A DNA stretch of 64,000 nt from SZAS-79 sp964599095 (GTDB lineage Bacteria; Pseudomonadota; Gammaproteobacteria; Burkholderiales; SG8-39): NCBI GenBank assembly GCA_964599095.1, contig CAZREB010000013.1, positions 67,076-131,075 of the forward strand. The letters are read 5' to 3'. Below, in pieces: positions 41,740 through 52,991 of the stretch (within the stretch, counting starts at the first letter, position 1; each line of letters starts with the position of its first letter). Both the position numbers and the translations under genes were made by a program. The notes under the pieces were generated by a model that was given only the letters and a program-made list of their open reading frames with translations, had not been told where the DNA came from and made no database searches.

Positions 41740-42417
41740 TCAGCCGGCGCGCTTGAGGCGCGGGGCCTTGGTTGAGGCAGTGGCGGGGGTGTCGCGGGAT
41801 TCGGCCGGCGTCGCGTGGCGGGCAAGAAGCGCCTCGAACGCGGCGAGCGCGCGTTCGCGCGCTCCTGCGTCGCCAAGCAGGCGGCCGTGGTGGTGGGCGG
41901 CCAGGACGATTCCCATCATTTCGAAAGCGAACTGCTCCGGGTCGGTCGAGGCCCTGAGATGGCCGGCCTCGATTGCGAGGTTGACCGCGCGCGCGATGAC
42001 CGAGAGGCCGCGGCGCTGCATGGCGACCACGGAATCGCGAATCGGGCCGGGCCGGTCGTCGTATTCATGCGCGGCGGCGATCAGGATGCATCCGCCGGGC
42101 AGCCCGGACGAGATCGTCCAATTGACCCAGTTGGAGAACATCGCGCGCAGCCTGGGCAGGCCGCGCTCGATCCTGACGGCGGGTTCGACGACGTGACTCG
42201 CAAAATTGCGCGCCCCATGGTCGAGCACCGCGAGCTGCAAGCCTTCGCGAGAGCCGAAATGCGCGAACAACCCGCTTTTCGACATCCCGGTCGCCTCGGC
42301 AAGCGTGCCTATCGTGAGTCCCTCGAGACCGAGGCGGCTCGCGACTCGCAGTGCCTCGTCGAGGATGGCGGTGCGGGTCTCTTCGCCCTTGCTGGCGGCT
42401 CTCAGAGCGGCATTCAT
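41740..42417 (-). CDS. TetR/AcrR family transcriptional regulator
   Basis: This 225-residue repressor has an N-terminal helix-turn-helix (residues 10-60: TRTAILDEALRVASRLG, then LTIGTLAEATGMSKSGLFAHFGSREGL) and a C-terminal ligand/dimer domain with a TetR_C-type Trp region (SNWVNWT). The ATG at 42417 is chosen; the operator palindrome lies 15 bp upstream. A matching operator in front of the downstream hydrolase gene suggests it controls itself and that gene. The ligand is unknown. Confidence 0.9.
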   Translation of the reverse strand: MNAALRAASKGEETRTAILDEALRVASRLGLEGLTIGTLAEATGMSKSGLFAHFGSREGLQLAVLDHGARNFASHVVEPAVRIERGLPRLRAMFSNWVNWTISSGLPGGCILIAAAHEYDDRPGPIRDSVVAMQRRGLSVIARAVNLAIEAGHLRASTDPEQFAFEMMGIVLAAHHHGRLLGDAGARERALAAFEALLARHATPAESRDTPATASTKAPRLKRAG

Positions 42418-42431
42418 CGACAAATAATAGA

Positions 42432-42443
42432 ACGAACGTTCGT
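42432..42443. promoter_or_regulatory. TetR-type operator upstream of its own gene
   Basis: The 12-bp perfect palindrome ACGAACGTTCGT lies 15 bp upstream of the tetR-type start codon in a short AT-rich gap after uvrA. Its twin is at 41675-41686. This sequence type is a common TetR-family operator. Confidence 0.7.
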
Positions 42444-42485
42444 AAAAATCAAGCCCGTGCACGGCACCCGATTGCCAGCGATAGG

Positions 42486-45347
<2,862 letters not shown>

Positions 45348-45500
45348 CAAAGCGTGTCGGCCCGCGGTTTTGAGCCGGGGACCGCGAAAGTGAACCTGCT
45401 ACTATAACGGCTTTCCCGCACTGCAATAAACCCTTTCTTTCGACGAACGAAGCCGCCGGTGCCCGCGGTCGATTCCGTGTCATCCCAAAACACTTCCCGC

Positions 45501-46700
45501 ATGTCCCCGATGGAGCTCCGTGCAGGCATCAGCCTTGCGTCGCTGTTCGGGCTGCGGATGCTGGGGTTGTTCCTCATCCTGCCGGTATTCGCGGTCCATG
45601 CGCCGCGTCTTGCAGGCGGCGACAACCTGACGCTGGTCGGGATTGCGCTCGGCGCATACGGGCTTGCGCAGGCTTTCCTGCAGATTCCTTTCGGCATGGC
45701 TTCCGACCGGTTCGGCCGGAAGGTCGTGATTGCGGTCGGCCTGGTCGTCTTCGCGCTCGGAAGCTTCCTTGCCGCATCGGCGACCGACATCCATGTGGCG
45801 ATTGCCGGCCGCGCGCTCCAGGGCGCCGGTGCCATTTCGTCCGTGGTCGTCGCGCTCGCCGCCGACCTGACGCGGGAGGAGCATCGCACCAAGACGATGG
45901 CAATGATCGGCGCGATGATCGGGTTCACGTTCGCGCTTTCGCTGGTCGCGGCGCCGGTGTTGTACGAATTGATCGGGATGGACGGCCTGTTCGTGCTGAC
46001 CGGGGTGTTGGCGCTGGCCGGCATCGGCATCGTGTACGGCGCCATACCCGACGTGCCGAAGGCGAAGGCCGCGGACGCCGGGCCTGCGCCGTCCCTGATG
46101 CGCGTGCTCGTACACCCCGAACTCGCGCGGCTCAACTTCGGCATCTTCGCGCTGCACCTGGTGCAGATGGCGATGTTCATCGTCGTGCCGACGGCGCTGA
46201 TCGATGCGGGCCTGCCGCTGGCGTCGCACTGGAAGGCCTACCTGCCGGTCGTGCTCGCCTCGTTCGCGCTGATGGTGCCCCCGATCATGTACGCCGACCG
46301 GCGCAACCGGCCTCAGCCGGTCTTGGCCGGCGCGGTCATGCTGATGATGTCGGTGCAGGCGGGGCTCGTCTTCGCGCGCGGCCTGGTCATGCTCGTTGTG
46401 CTCCTGTTGCTGTTCTTTGCCGCGTTCAACGTGCTCGAGGCGATGCTGCCTTCGCTCGTGTCGCGGATTGCGCCGGAGCGCGCGCGCGGCAGCGCGATCG
46501 GGGTCTACAACACGACGCAGACAATGGGCCTCTTTGCGGGCGGGCTGGCCGGCGGCTGGCTCGCGAAGCACTTCGGCGCTGCTGCGGTGTACGCTCTCGG
46601 CGTTGCGCTGATGATGGCCTGGCTGAGCCTGGTGGCCGGCATGCGGCCGGTCAACGCCGCCCGCGGTCGATCGTTGACTGTGGAAACGAATACGGCCTAG
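45501..46700 (+). CDS. Major facilitator superfamily transporter
   Basis: This 399-residue inner-membrane protein has twelve predicted hydrophobic segments. The MFS loop 2-3 signature GMASDRFGRKVV lies near residue 75, and GRALQGAGAISSVV follows in helix 4. The start ATG 45501 fits the hydrophobic onset; an upstream GTG at 45459 adds 14 polar residues. Members between uvrA and ssb are conserved in betaproteobacteria but have no known substrate; drug or sugar efflux is possible. Confidence 0.9.
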   Translation: MSPMELRAGISLASLFGLRMLGLFLILPVFAVHAPRLAGGDNLTLVGIALGAYGLAQAFLQIPFGMASDRFGRKVVIAVGLVVFALGSFLAASATDIHVAIAGRALQGAGAISSVVVALAADLTREEHRTKTMAMIGAMIGFTFALSLVAAPVLYELIGMDGLFVLTGVLALAGIGIVYGAIPDVPKAKAADAGPAPSLMRVLVHPELARLNFGIFALHLVQMAMFIVVPTALIDAGLPLASHWKAYLPVVLASFALMVPPIMYADRRNRPQPVLAGAVMLMMSVQAGLVFARGLVMLVVLLLLFFAAFNVLEAMLPSLVSRIAPERARGSAIGVYNTTQTMGLFAGGLAGGWLAKHFGAAAVYALGVALMMAWLSLVAGMRPVNAARGRSLTVETNTA

Positions 46701-46790
46701 CACGGCCTCGTTTGGCGGAGGCCTGTGGCTGCGCAGGCACTCGTGCACGAATACGCAGCACCAACACGACGAACGAATCGGGAGACGGGA

Positions 46791-47273
46791 ATGATCAACA
46801 AGGTAATCCTGGTGGGAAATCTGGGTGCCGATCCGGAAACGCGCTACCTCCCAAGCGGGGAGGCGGTCGCCAACATCCGCCTGGCGACCACCGAAAAGTG
46901 GAAAGACAAGGCGAGCGGCGAGATGAAGGAAGCCACCGAGTGGCATCGAGTGTCCTTCTTCGGCCGGACCGCCGAGGTGGTCGGCGAATACCTCAAGAAG
47001 GGCTCGCAGGTGTACATCGAGGGCAGCATTCGCACGCGCAAATGGCAGGACAAGGAGGGCCAGGACCGCTACAGCACCGAGATTCGCGGCGACGTGATGA
47101 AGATGCTCGGCGGGCGCCAGGGCATGGGCGAAGGCGGCGGCCGCGGCGGCGACCGCGGCGAGCGCGGTGACATGGGCGAATCGCGCGGCGGGCCCCCGCC
47201 CGAGGGACGCGCGGCCCCGGCGAAGAAACCCGCCGGCAAGTTCGACGACATGGAAGACGACATCCCGTTCTGA
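46791..47273 (+). CDS. ssb: Single-stranded DNA-binding protein
   Basis: This 160-residue protein has an OB-fold (residues 1-110; MINKVILVGNLGADPETRY) that binds single-stranded DNA as a tetramer. A Gly/Arg-rich linker follows, and the acidic tail ends DDIPF, which docks repair and replication proteins. A GGGAGACGGGA ribosome site lies before the ATG. It is downstream of the MFS gene and divergent from uvrA. Length and tail are typical. Confidence 0.96.
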   Translation: MINKVILVGNLGADPETRYLPSGEAVANIRLATTEKWKDKASGEMKEATEWHRVSFFGRTAEVVGEYLKKGSQVYIEGSIRTRKWQDKEGQDRYSTEIRGDVMKMLGGRQGMGEGGGRGGDRGERGDMGESRGGPPPEGRAAPAKKPAGKFDDMEDDIPF

Positions 47274-47275
47274 GC

Positions 47276-48100
47276 ATGAAGCCGATCCTCCCGGTCCTGC
47301 TGCTCGCGCTTGGCGCGCCGGCCGCGGCCGCCGCAGGCGAATTGCCTATCTTCGACGCGCACCTGCACTACAGCCACGACGCATGGGACATGGTGCCGCC
47401 CAGGGACGCGGTCGCCCTGCTGCGAAAAGCCGGGCTTCGCCGTGCGCTGGTTTCGAGCTCCAATGACGACGGGAACCAGAAGCTCCTCGCGGAGGCGCCC
47501 GACCTGATCCTGCCGTCCCTGCGGCCGTACCGCACCCGCGGGGAGATCTCGACATGGTTCCGCGACGAGAGCGTCATCACGTACATGGAGCAGCGGCTCG
47601 CGAAGCACACGTACGTTGCGATCGGCGAATTCCATCTTTACGGCGCGGACGCCGACCTGCCGGTGCCGCGGCGCATGGTGCAGCTCGCGAGGCAGTACAA
47701 GCTGCTGCTGCATGCGCATTCGGATGCCGACGCGATCGAGCGGTTGTTCAGGCAATGGCCGGAAGCGCGCATCCTGTGGGCCCATTCGGGCTTCGACCAG
47801 CCGGACCGTTTGCGCGAGATGCTGAACAAGCACAAGAACCTGTGGTGCGACCTGGCGTTCCGTACCGACCACGGCTCGGGAGGCAAGGTCGGGCCCGAGT
47901 GGCGCCGGGCTTTCCTCGACTTTCCCGACCGGTTCATGGTCGGCACCGACAGCTATACGCCCGAGCGCTGGCCGTACGTCGTCGAGCACGCCGACTGGTC
48001 GCGCGGCTGGATGAAGGACCTGCCGCCCGAAGTCGCCGAGCGCATCGCCTACCGAAATGGCGAAGCGGTGTTCGGCGGGCCGATGCCGAAGAAGAAGTGA
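47276..48100 (+). CDS. Exported amidohydrolase-family metal-dependent hydrolase
   Basis: This 274-residue protein has a signal peptide (hydrophobic Leu/Ala core ending near AAAGE). It is an amidohydrolase_2-type TIM barrel: FDAHLHYSHD (first metal His pair), LLLHAHSD, WAHSGFD and the final GTDSY aspartate. Metal-dependent hydrolysis or decarboxylation is the family chemistry; the location should be periplasmic. Its stop overlaps the next start (GTGA, 4 bp), and a third gene follows in the same way, so three exported proteins appear to be made together. Confidence 0.82.
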   Translation: MKPILPVLLLALGAPAAAAAGELPIFDAHLHYSHDAWDMVPPRDAVALLRKAGLRRALVSSSNDDGNQKLLAEAPDLILPSLRPYRTRGEISTWFRDESVITYMEQRLAKHTYVAIGEFHLYGADADLPVPRRMVQLARQYKLLLHAHSDADAIERLFRQWPEARILWAHSGFDQPDRLREMLNKHKNLWCDLAFRTDHGSGGKVGPEWRRAFLDFPDRFMVGTDSYTPERWPYVVEHADWSRGWMKDLPPEVAERIAYRNGEAVFGGPMPKKK

Positions 48101-48501
48101 AGCTGCGCTGCGCCCTCGCGGCCATGGCGATGGCGCCGACGATGGCCGCGGCGCAGGCTTGCGGCCCGGAAATGCCGGGCAGCCGGCAGGTCGAGTCGGC
48201 GCGTTTCGCTGTCGTTTACCGTACGGTCCCCGGGAAGGTTGCGGTCGGCAGGCATTTCGCGGTGGAGCTGGCGGTCTGCCCGAAGGGCGGGGGGCAGCCG
48301 CCGGACAGCGTGCGCATCGACGCCCAAATGCCCGAGCACAGGCACGGCATGAATTACAAGGCCGACGTGATTGCCCTTCCTGCCGGGGGCTACCGGGCGG
48401 AAGGCCTGATGTTCCATATGCCCGGCCGGTGGGAATTCATCTTCGACCTGCGGTCCGGTGGCCGGACCGACCGGCTGACGCAGTCCCTGGTCCTCGAGTG
48501 A
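48097..48501 (+). CDS. Small secreted protein, YtkA/FixH-like fold suspected
   Basis: This 134-residue protein starts at a GTG that overlaps the preceding stop. A signal peptide (MKLRCALAAMAMAPTMAAAQ) is clear. The mature part has an Ig-like beta pattern with VGRHFAVELAVCP, IDAQMPEHRHGMNYK and MFHMPGRWEFIFDL, in which His/Met-rich positions resemble copper-binding YtkA-like or FixH-like proteins. The family match is by impression only. It lies between the amidohydrolase and the dihaem peroxidase genes. Confidence 0.65.
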   Translation: MKLRCALAAMAMAPTMAAAQACGPEMPGSRQVESARFAVVYRTVPGKVAVGRHFAVELAVCPKGGGQPPDSVRIDAQMPEHRHGMNYKADVIALPAGGYRAEGLMFHMPGRWEFIFDLRSGGRTDRLTQSLVLE

Positions 48502-49709
48502 GCCGCAGGAAGGTCACGGCGGCGCTGGCCGCGGCGCTCCTGCCCGGCCTGCTCGCTACTGACATTTCGATTGCACTCCCCCAGACAGGCAGCCAGTCTC
48601 ACGGGAACTTGCTGACATTGGCAGCGAGCTTCAGCGGGCCCGAAATCGCGCGCGTGCTGCAGCACGGCCCTTGGCCGATGCCGGTGCGGCGCGACCCGAG
48701 TAACCGGGTTTCGGGGATACCGGCGGCGATTGCGCTCGGAAAACTGCTGTTCTTCGAGCCGCGCCTGTCGGGTAACGGCAAGTCCTCCTGCGCCACCTGC
48801 CACCTGCCGGAGCGCTTGTTCAGTGACGGCAGGGTACGCGGCCAGGGGTTCGTGCAACTCGACCGCAATACGCCAGGCTTGCTCGACGTGCGCCTCAATC
48901 GCTGGTTCGGTTGGGACGGGGCAGCCGACAGCCTGTGGGCGCAGAGCCTGCGCCCGATCGTCGACCGGCGCGAAATGGCGGCAAGCACAACGCATGTCGG
49001 CGCGTTGGTACGCGGCGACCGCGAGCTTGCGGAACGCTATCGCAAGGCGTTTGGCGCGTCGCCTTCCGGGGACGACGATGAGGTGACCGCAAATATCGGC
49101 AAAGCCCTTGCCGCCTTCCAGGAGACGCTCGCCAGCGGGCGAACGCCTTTCGACGACTTCAGGGATGCGGTCGAGCGTGGCGATGCAGAGGCCGCCAGCC
49201 GCTACCCCGCCGCCGCCCAGCGCGGGCTGAAGATTTTCGTCGGCAAGGGAAACTGCTCTGTCTGCCACTTCGGGCCGAATTTCACCAATGGGGAGTTCGG
49301 CGACATCGGGATCCCGCATTTCATCGAGCCCGGAAGGGTCGACCCCGGGCGCTACGGAGGCATCCGCAAGCTGCTGGAGAGTCGCGCCAACCTGCTGGGC
49401 AAATACAACGACGACCCGACCCGCGCCAGCGCCACCGGGACCCGGCACGTCAGGCTCGAGCATCGGAACTGGGGCGAGTTCAGGGTCCCGTCGCTGCGCA
49501 ACGTCGCCGGCACGGCGCCGTACATGCATAACGGGCACCTGGCCACGTTGCGCGATGTAGCCAGCTACTACTCCAACCTCAACGAGGACCGCTTGCACGC
49601 CGATGGCGAAAGGATCCTCAAGCCGCTGAAGCTCTCCGAGGCGGAAATCGACGACCTCGTTGCGTTCCTGGAGACCTTGTCGGCCGGCCGGACGCATCCA
49701 CCGGATTGA
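48498..49709 (+). CDS. MauG/CcpA-like dihaem cytochrome c peroxidase family protein
   Basis: This protein of about 403 residues uses a GTG start overlapping the previous stop. The N-terminus is a signal-type hydrophobic stretch. Two covalent haem sites are visible: CATCH near residue 96 and CSVCH near residue 254, in the spacing of bacterial dihaem cytochrome c peroxidases. The PYMHNGHLATL segment (about residue 340) is the conserved region close to the second haem. Such proteins reduce peroxide or, as MauG, oxidise a protein substrate. The coupled genes upstream suggest the substrate may be one of them. Confidence 0.88.
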   Translation: MSRRKVTAALAAALLPGLLATDISIALPQTGSQSHGNLLTLAASFSGPEIARVLQHGPWPMPVRRDPSNRVSGIPAAIALGKLLFFEPRLSGNGKSSCATCHLPERLFSDGRVRGQGFVQLDRNTPGLLDVRLNRWFGWDGAADSLWAQSLRPIVDRREMAASTTHVGALVRGDRELAERYRKAFGASPSGDDDEVTANIGKALAAFQETLASGRTPFDDFRDAVERGDAEAASRYPAAAQRGLKIFVGKGNCSVCHFGPNFTNGEFGDIGIPHFIEPGRVDPGRYGGIRKLLESRANLLGKYNDDPTRASATGTRHVRLEHRNWGEFRVPSLRNVAGTAPYMHNGHLATLRDVASYYSNLNEDRLHADGERILKPLKLSEAEIDDLVAFLETLSAGRTHPPD

Positions 49710-49795
49710 CGCGGTGTGGCCTCCGGTTTGCTCGCCGATCCCCTTGAAAGCGGACTTTTCGCCCCTAAATCAGGGTCCTAGCGACCCCTCCGGGT

Positions 49796-49801
49796 TATAA
49801 T
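49796..49801 (+). promoter_or_regulatory. -10 box (TATAAT) before the FmdB-type gene
   Basis: A perfect TATAAT lies 30 nt upstream of the ATG at 49832 in the 122-bp gap after the MauG-like gene. It likely drives the FmdB/DUF502/aspS run. No strong -35 was found at the usual spacing. Confidence 0.55.
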
Positions 49802-49831
49802 TTCAATCTTTGCGAGTTTTGGGGCAGTGCC

Positions 49832-50152
49832 ATGCCGATCTACGAATACCGATGCTCGGACTGCGGTTTCCAGGACGAATTCCTGCAAAAGCATTCCGAC
49901 CCGCTGCTGACTGTCTGTCCGTCGTGCGGCAAGGAAACCTTCAAGAAGCTGTTGTCGGCCGCGGGCTTCCAGCTCAAGGGCAGCGGGTGGTATGCGACCG
50001 ACTTCAAGGGCAGCGGCTCCAAGCCTGCCGCCAAGACCGAGGACAAGGCCGCCGACAAGCCGGCCGAGTCTTCCGGCGCCAAGGCGGCGGACAGTTCGGG
50101 CGACAAGAGTACTCCGGCAGCCAAGTCCGAGCCTGCAAGCACTTCCGGCTGA
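49832..50152 (+). CDS. FmdB-type zinc ribbon protein
   Basis: This 106-residue protein starts MPIYEYRCSDCGF and has a second CPSC knuckle (residues about 30-33), giving the four-cysteine zinc ribbon of the FmdB/CxxC_CxxC_SSSS family. The second half is Lys/Ala/Ser-rich and low in complexity. The function is unclear; the gene order FmdB, DUF502, aspS is conserved in betaproteobacteria. Confidence 0.92.
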   Translation: MPIYEYRCSDCGFQDEFLQKHSDPLLTVCPSCGKETFKKLLSAAGFQLKGSGWYATDFKGSGSKPAAKTEDKAADKPAESSGAKAADSSGDKSTPAAKSEPASTSG

Positions 50153-50228
50153 TTCGGCCGGCAAGGCCGGCGGTGCGGCGCCCCCGCCGCGCGCGTCGGC
50201 CGTCATTCCATCCTTTCCTGGCGATGCA

Positions 50229-50876
50229 TTGAAGAAATATCTCATTACGGGCCTTCTGATCTGGATCCCGCTGGTGATCACGCTGTGGGTCCTGAACCTC
50301 GTCGTGACCACGCTCGACCAGGTCCTGCTGTTGCTCCCTGCGGAACTGCGCACCGAGCGATGGCTGGGCATGCATGTGCCGGGCCTCGGTGTGCTGCTGA
50401 CCGTGGCGATCGTGTTCGTCACCGGCGTTGCGGCGGCCAACTTCATCGGCGCGCGGCTGGTGCAGTTCTGGCACGGCATCCTCCACAGGATCCCGGTCGT
50501 CAATTCGATCTATTCGAGCGTGAAGCAGGTGTCCGACACCTTGTTTTCCTCGAGCGGGCAGGCGTTCCGCAAGGCGCTGCTGGTGCGCTGGCCTCACGAA
50601 GGCATGTGGACGATCGCGTTTCTTACCGGCGTGCCCGGCGGCGACGTGGCCCGCCACCTCGAGGGCGATTTCGTCTCCGTCTACGTCCCGACGACGCCGA
50701 ACCCGACGGGCGGTTATTTCGTCATGCTCAGGCGCGCCGACGTCATCGAGCTCGACATGAGCGTGGACGAGGCGCTCAAGTACATCATCTCCATGGGCAC
50801 CGTCGCTCCGACGCAGCATTCCCGCAACGGGCGCAACGGCGCGTCCCGGAACGCAAACACCAACGGCAAGGCCTGA
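50229..50876 (+). CDS. DUF502 family membrane protein
   Basis: This protein of about 215 residues has two strong transmembrane stretches: KKYLITGLLIWIPLVITLWVL at the start and VLLTVAIVFVTGVAAAN near residue 60. A soluble part follows with HRIPVVNSIYSSVKQ, GVPGGDV and YVPTTPNPTGGY, which are DUF502 hallmarks. No in-frame ATG exists in a suitable place, and a TTG at 50229 gives the family-typical N-terminus. The role is unknown. It sits between fmdB-type and aspS genes; aspS starts 4 bp after its stop. Confidence 0.88.
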   Translation: MKKYLITGLLIWIPLVITLWVLNLVVTTLDQVLLLLPAELRTERWLGMHVPGLGVLLTVAIVFVTGVAAANFIGARLVQFWHGILHRIPVVNSIYSSVKQVSDTLFSSSGQAFRKALLVRWPHEGMWTIAFLTGVPGGDVARHLEGDFVSVYVPTTPNPTGGYFVMLRRADVIELDMSVDEALKYIISMGTVAPTQHSRNGRNGASRNANTNGKA

Positions 50877-50880
50877 TCCG

Positions 50881-52653
50881 ATGCGCACCCACTACTGCGG
50901 CGACCTGTCCGCCGCCAACCTTGACGAGGTCGTCACCCTTGCCGGATGGGCACACCGGCGGCGCGACCACGGCGGCGTGATCTTCATCGACCTGCGCGAC
51001 CGCGAAGGCCTTGCCCAGGTCGTCTGCGATCCCGATCGCGCCGAGGCGTTCGCCACGGCCGACCGCGCTCGAAGCGAGTTCGTCCTGCGCGTAAGAGGCA
51101 AAGTGCGCCGGCGGCCCGAGGGCACCACCAATCCGGCGCTGCGCTCGGGCGAGGTAGAGGTCCTCGCGCATGAGGTCGAGATCCTCAACCCGTCGCTGAC
51201 GCCCCCGTTCCAGCTCGACGACGAAAATCTGTCCGAAAGCGTGAGGCTGCAGTACCGCGTGCTCGACCTTCGCCGCGAGCAGATGCAGAAGAACCTGCGC
51301 CTGCGCTACAAGGTGACGATGGCAGTGAGAAAGGCGCTCGACGCGCTCGGGTTCATCGACATCGAGACGCCGATGCTGACGCGTTCCACTCCCGAGGGCG
51401 CGCGCGACTACCTCGTGCCGTCGCGTGTCCACCCGGGGGAATTCTTCGCGCTGCCCCAGTCGCCGCAGATCTTCAAGCAGCTGCTGATGGTGGCGGGCTT
51501 CGACCGCTACTACCAGATCGTGCGCTGCTTTCGCGATGAAGACCTGCGCGCCGACCGGCAGCCCGAATTCACCCAGATCGACATCGAGACGTCGTTCCTT
51601 TCGGAGGACGAGATCCGCGCGATGATGGAGAAGATGATCCGTGCGATGTTCAAGGAGACGCTGGACATCGACTTGCCGGATCCTTTCCCGCGGATGACCT
51701 GGGCCGAGGCGATGGGACGCTACGGCTCGGACAAGCCCGACCTGCGGGTGCCGCTCGAACTTACCGAGCTCACCGACCTGATGAAGTCGGTCGACTTCAA
51801 GGTGTTCCGCGGCGCTGCGGACATGGCGGGCGGTCGCGTGGCGGCGCTGCGCGTGCCGAAGTCGGAGCTTTCGAGGAAGGAGATCGACGACTACACCCAG
51901 TTCGTGACGATCTACGGCGCCAAGGGCCTCGCGTACATCAAGGTCAACGACAAATCGAATTTGCCCGATGGTCTGCAGTCGCCGATCGTCAAGTTCCTGC
52001 CGAACGACGTTCTCGCGCAGGTCCTCGAGCGCACGGGGGCCGGGAACGGCGATGTGATCTTCTTCGGCGCCGACAAGGCGAAGATCGTCAACGATGCGCT
52101 GGGAGCGCTGCGCGTCAAGGTCGGGCACGACAAGGGCTATGCCGAACAGGGCTGGCGGCCGTTGTGGGTGGTCGACTTCCCGATGTTCGAGTACGACGAC
52201 GAGGAAAAGCGCTGGTCGGCGATGCACCACCCGTTTACCGCGCCCAAGGACGGACACGAGGACCTCCTGGCGACCGATCCGGGCAATGCAATTTCGAAGG
52301 GCTACGACATGGTGCTGAACGGTTCCGAGATCGGCGGCGGTTCGGTGCGTATCCATCGTGCCGATGTGCAGGCGAAGGTGTTCAAGGCGCTCGGCATTTC
52401 CGACGAGGAGGCGAAGGCCAAGTTCGGCTTCCTGCTCGAGAACCTGCAGTTCGGGGCGCCGCCCCACGGCGGCATTGCGTTCGGCCTCGATCGCATCGTC
52501 GCGATGATGACCGGCGCGGAATCGATCCGCGACGTGATTGCGTTCCCGAAGACGCAGCGCGCGCAGTGCCTGCTTACCCATGCCCCGAGCCCGGTCGACG
52601 AGAGGCAGCTTCGCGATCTCGGCCTGCGCCTGAGGGAAAAGCCGAAGGCGTGA
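50881..52653 (+). CDS. aspS: Aspartyl-tRNA synthetase
   Basis: This 590-residue class II synthetase starts MRTHYCGDLS. The anticodon OB domain (residues 1-105) contains GWAHRRRDHGGVIFIDLRDREG, and the catalytic core has motif 2 (RCFRDEDLRADRQPEFTQID) and motif 3 (GGIAFGLDRIV). The bacterial GAD insertion domain sits between motifs 2 and 3. The enzyme charges tRNA-Asp; many betaproteobacterial versions lacking AsnRS are non-discriminating, which cannot be judged here. The barnase-type gene starts at the last base of the stop codon (TGATG). Confidence 0.97.
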   Translation: MRTHYCGDLSAANLDEVVTLAGWAHRRRDHGGVIFIDLRDREGLAQVVCDPDRAEAFATADRARSEFVLRVRGKVRRRPEGTTNPALRSGEVEVLAHEVEILNPSLTPPFQLDDENLSESVRLQYRVLDLRREQMQKNLRLRYKVTMAVRKALDALGFIDIETPMLTRSTPEGARDYLVPSRVHPGEFFALPQSPQIFKQLLMVAGFDRYYQIVRCFRDEDLRADRQPEFTQIDIETSFLSEDEIRAMMEKMIRAMFKETLDIDLPDPFPRMTWAEAMGRYGSDKPDLRVPLELTELTDLMKSVDFKVFRGAADMAGGRVAALRVPKSELSRKEIDDYTQFVTIYGAKGLAYIKVNDKSNLPDGLQSPIVKFLPNDVLAQVLERTGAGNGDVIFFGADKAKIVNDALGALRVKVGHDKGYAEQGWRPLWVVDFPMFEYDDEEKRWSAMHHPFTAPKDGHEDLLATDPGNAISKGYDMVLNGSEIGGGSVRIHRADVQAKVFKALGISDEEAKAKFGFLLENLQFGAPPHGGIAFGLDRIVAMMTGAESIRDVIAFPKTQRAQCLLTHAPSPVDERQLRDLGLRLREKPKA

Positions 52654-52991
52654 TGCGGTTCCTGGCCTTCGTCTTCGCGCTGTTCATCGCAGCGGATGCG
52701 GCGGCCTTTTCGGCGCGCGGCGAAATCCGCGCCGCCGACCTGCCAGGCGAAGCGCGCGCCACGCTGGCGCTGATCAAGGCCGGCGGCCCGTTCCCCTACG
52801 AAAAGGATGGCACCGTCTTCGGCAATCGCGAAGGCCGGCTGCCGCCGGAAAGGCGCGGGTACTATCGGGAATATACCGTCCGCACGCCGGGCAGCCGCGA
52901 CCGGGGCGCGCGGCGCATCGTTGCCGGCAAGCCGGGCGAGTTCTACTACACGGACGACCATTACCGCACCTTCCGCCGCATCCTGGAATGA
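52653..52991 (+). CDS. Secreted barnase-type ribonuclease
   Basis: This 112-residue protein begins with a signal peptide (MRFLAFVFALFIAADAAAF). The mature domain is of the barnase/RNase N1-T1 family: FGNREGRLP, then YYREYTV with the general-base Glu73, RDRGARRIV with the active-site Arg, and TDDHYRTF with the general-acid His103. It would cut single-stranded RNA, preferring guanines. The next gene encodes a barstar-like inhibitor and overlaps its stop by 4 bp, so enzyme and protector are made from coupled translation. The gene starts 1 bp into the aspS stop. The biological target (self, prey or environmental RNA) is unknown. Confidence 0.9.
   Translation: MRFLAFVFALFIAADAAAFSARGEIRAADLPGEARATLALIKAGGPFPYEKDGTVFGNREGRLPPERRGYYREYTVRTPGSRDRGARRIVAGKPGEFYYTDDHYRTFRRILE

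Noticed and set aside
45348..45500. LexA box between uvrA and the MFS gene
   Set aside because: No CTG-N10-CAG palindrome with the expected AT core is present in the gap.
48057..48497. Extension of the MauG-like gene upstream through the small secreted protein
   Set aside because: The extension is off-frame to a well-formed signal-peptide protein, and the GTG at 48498 starts a good signal sequence.
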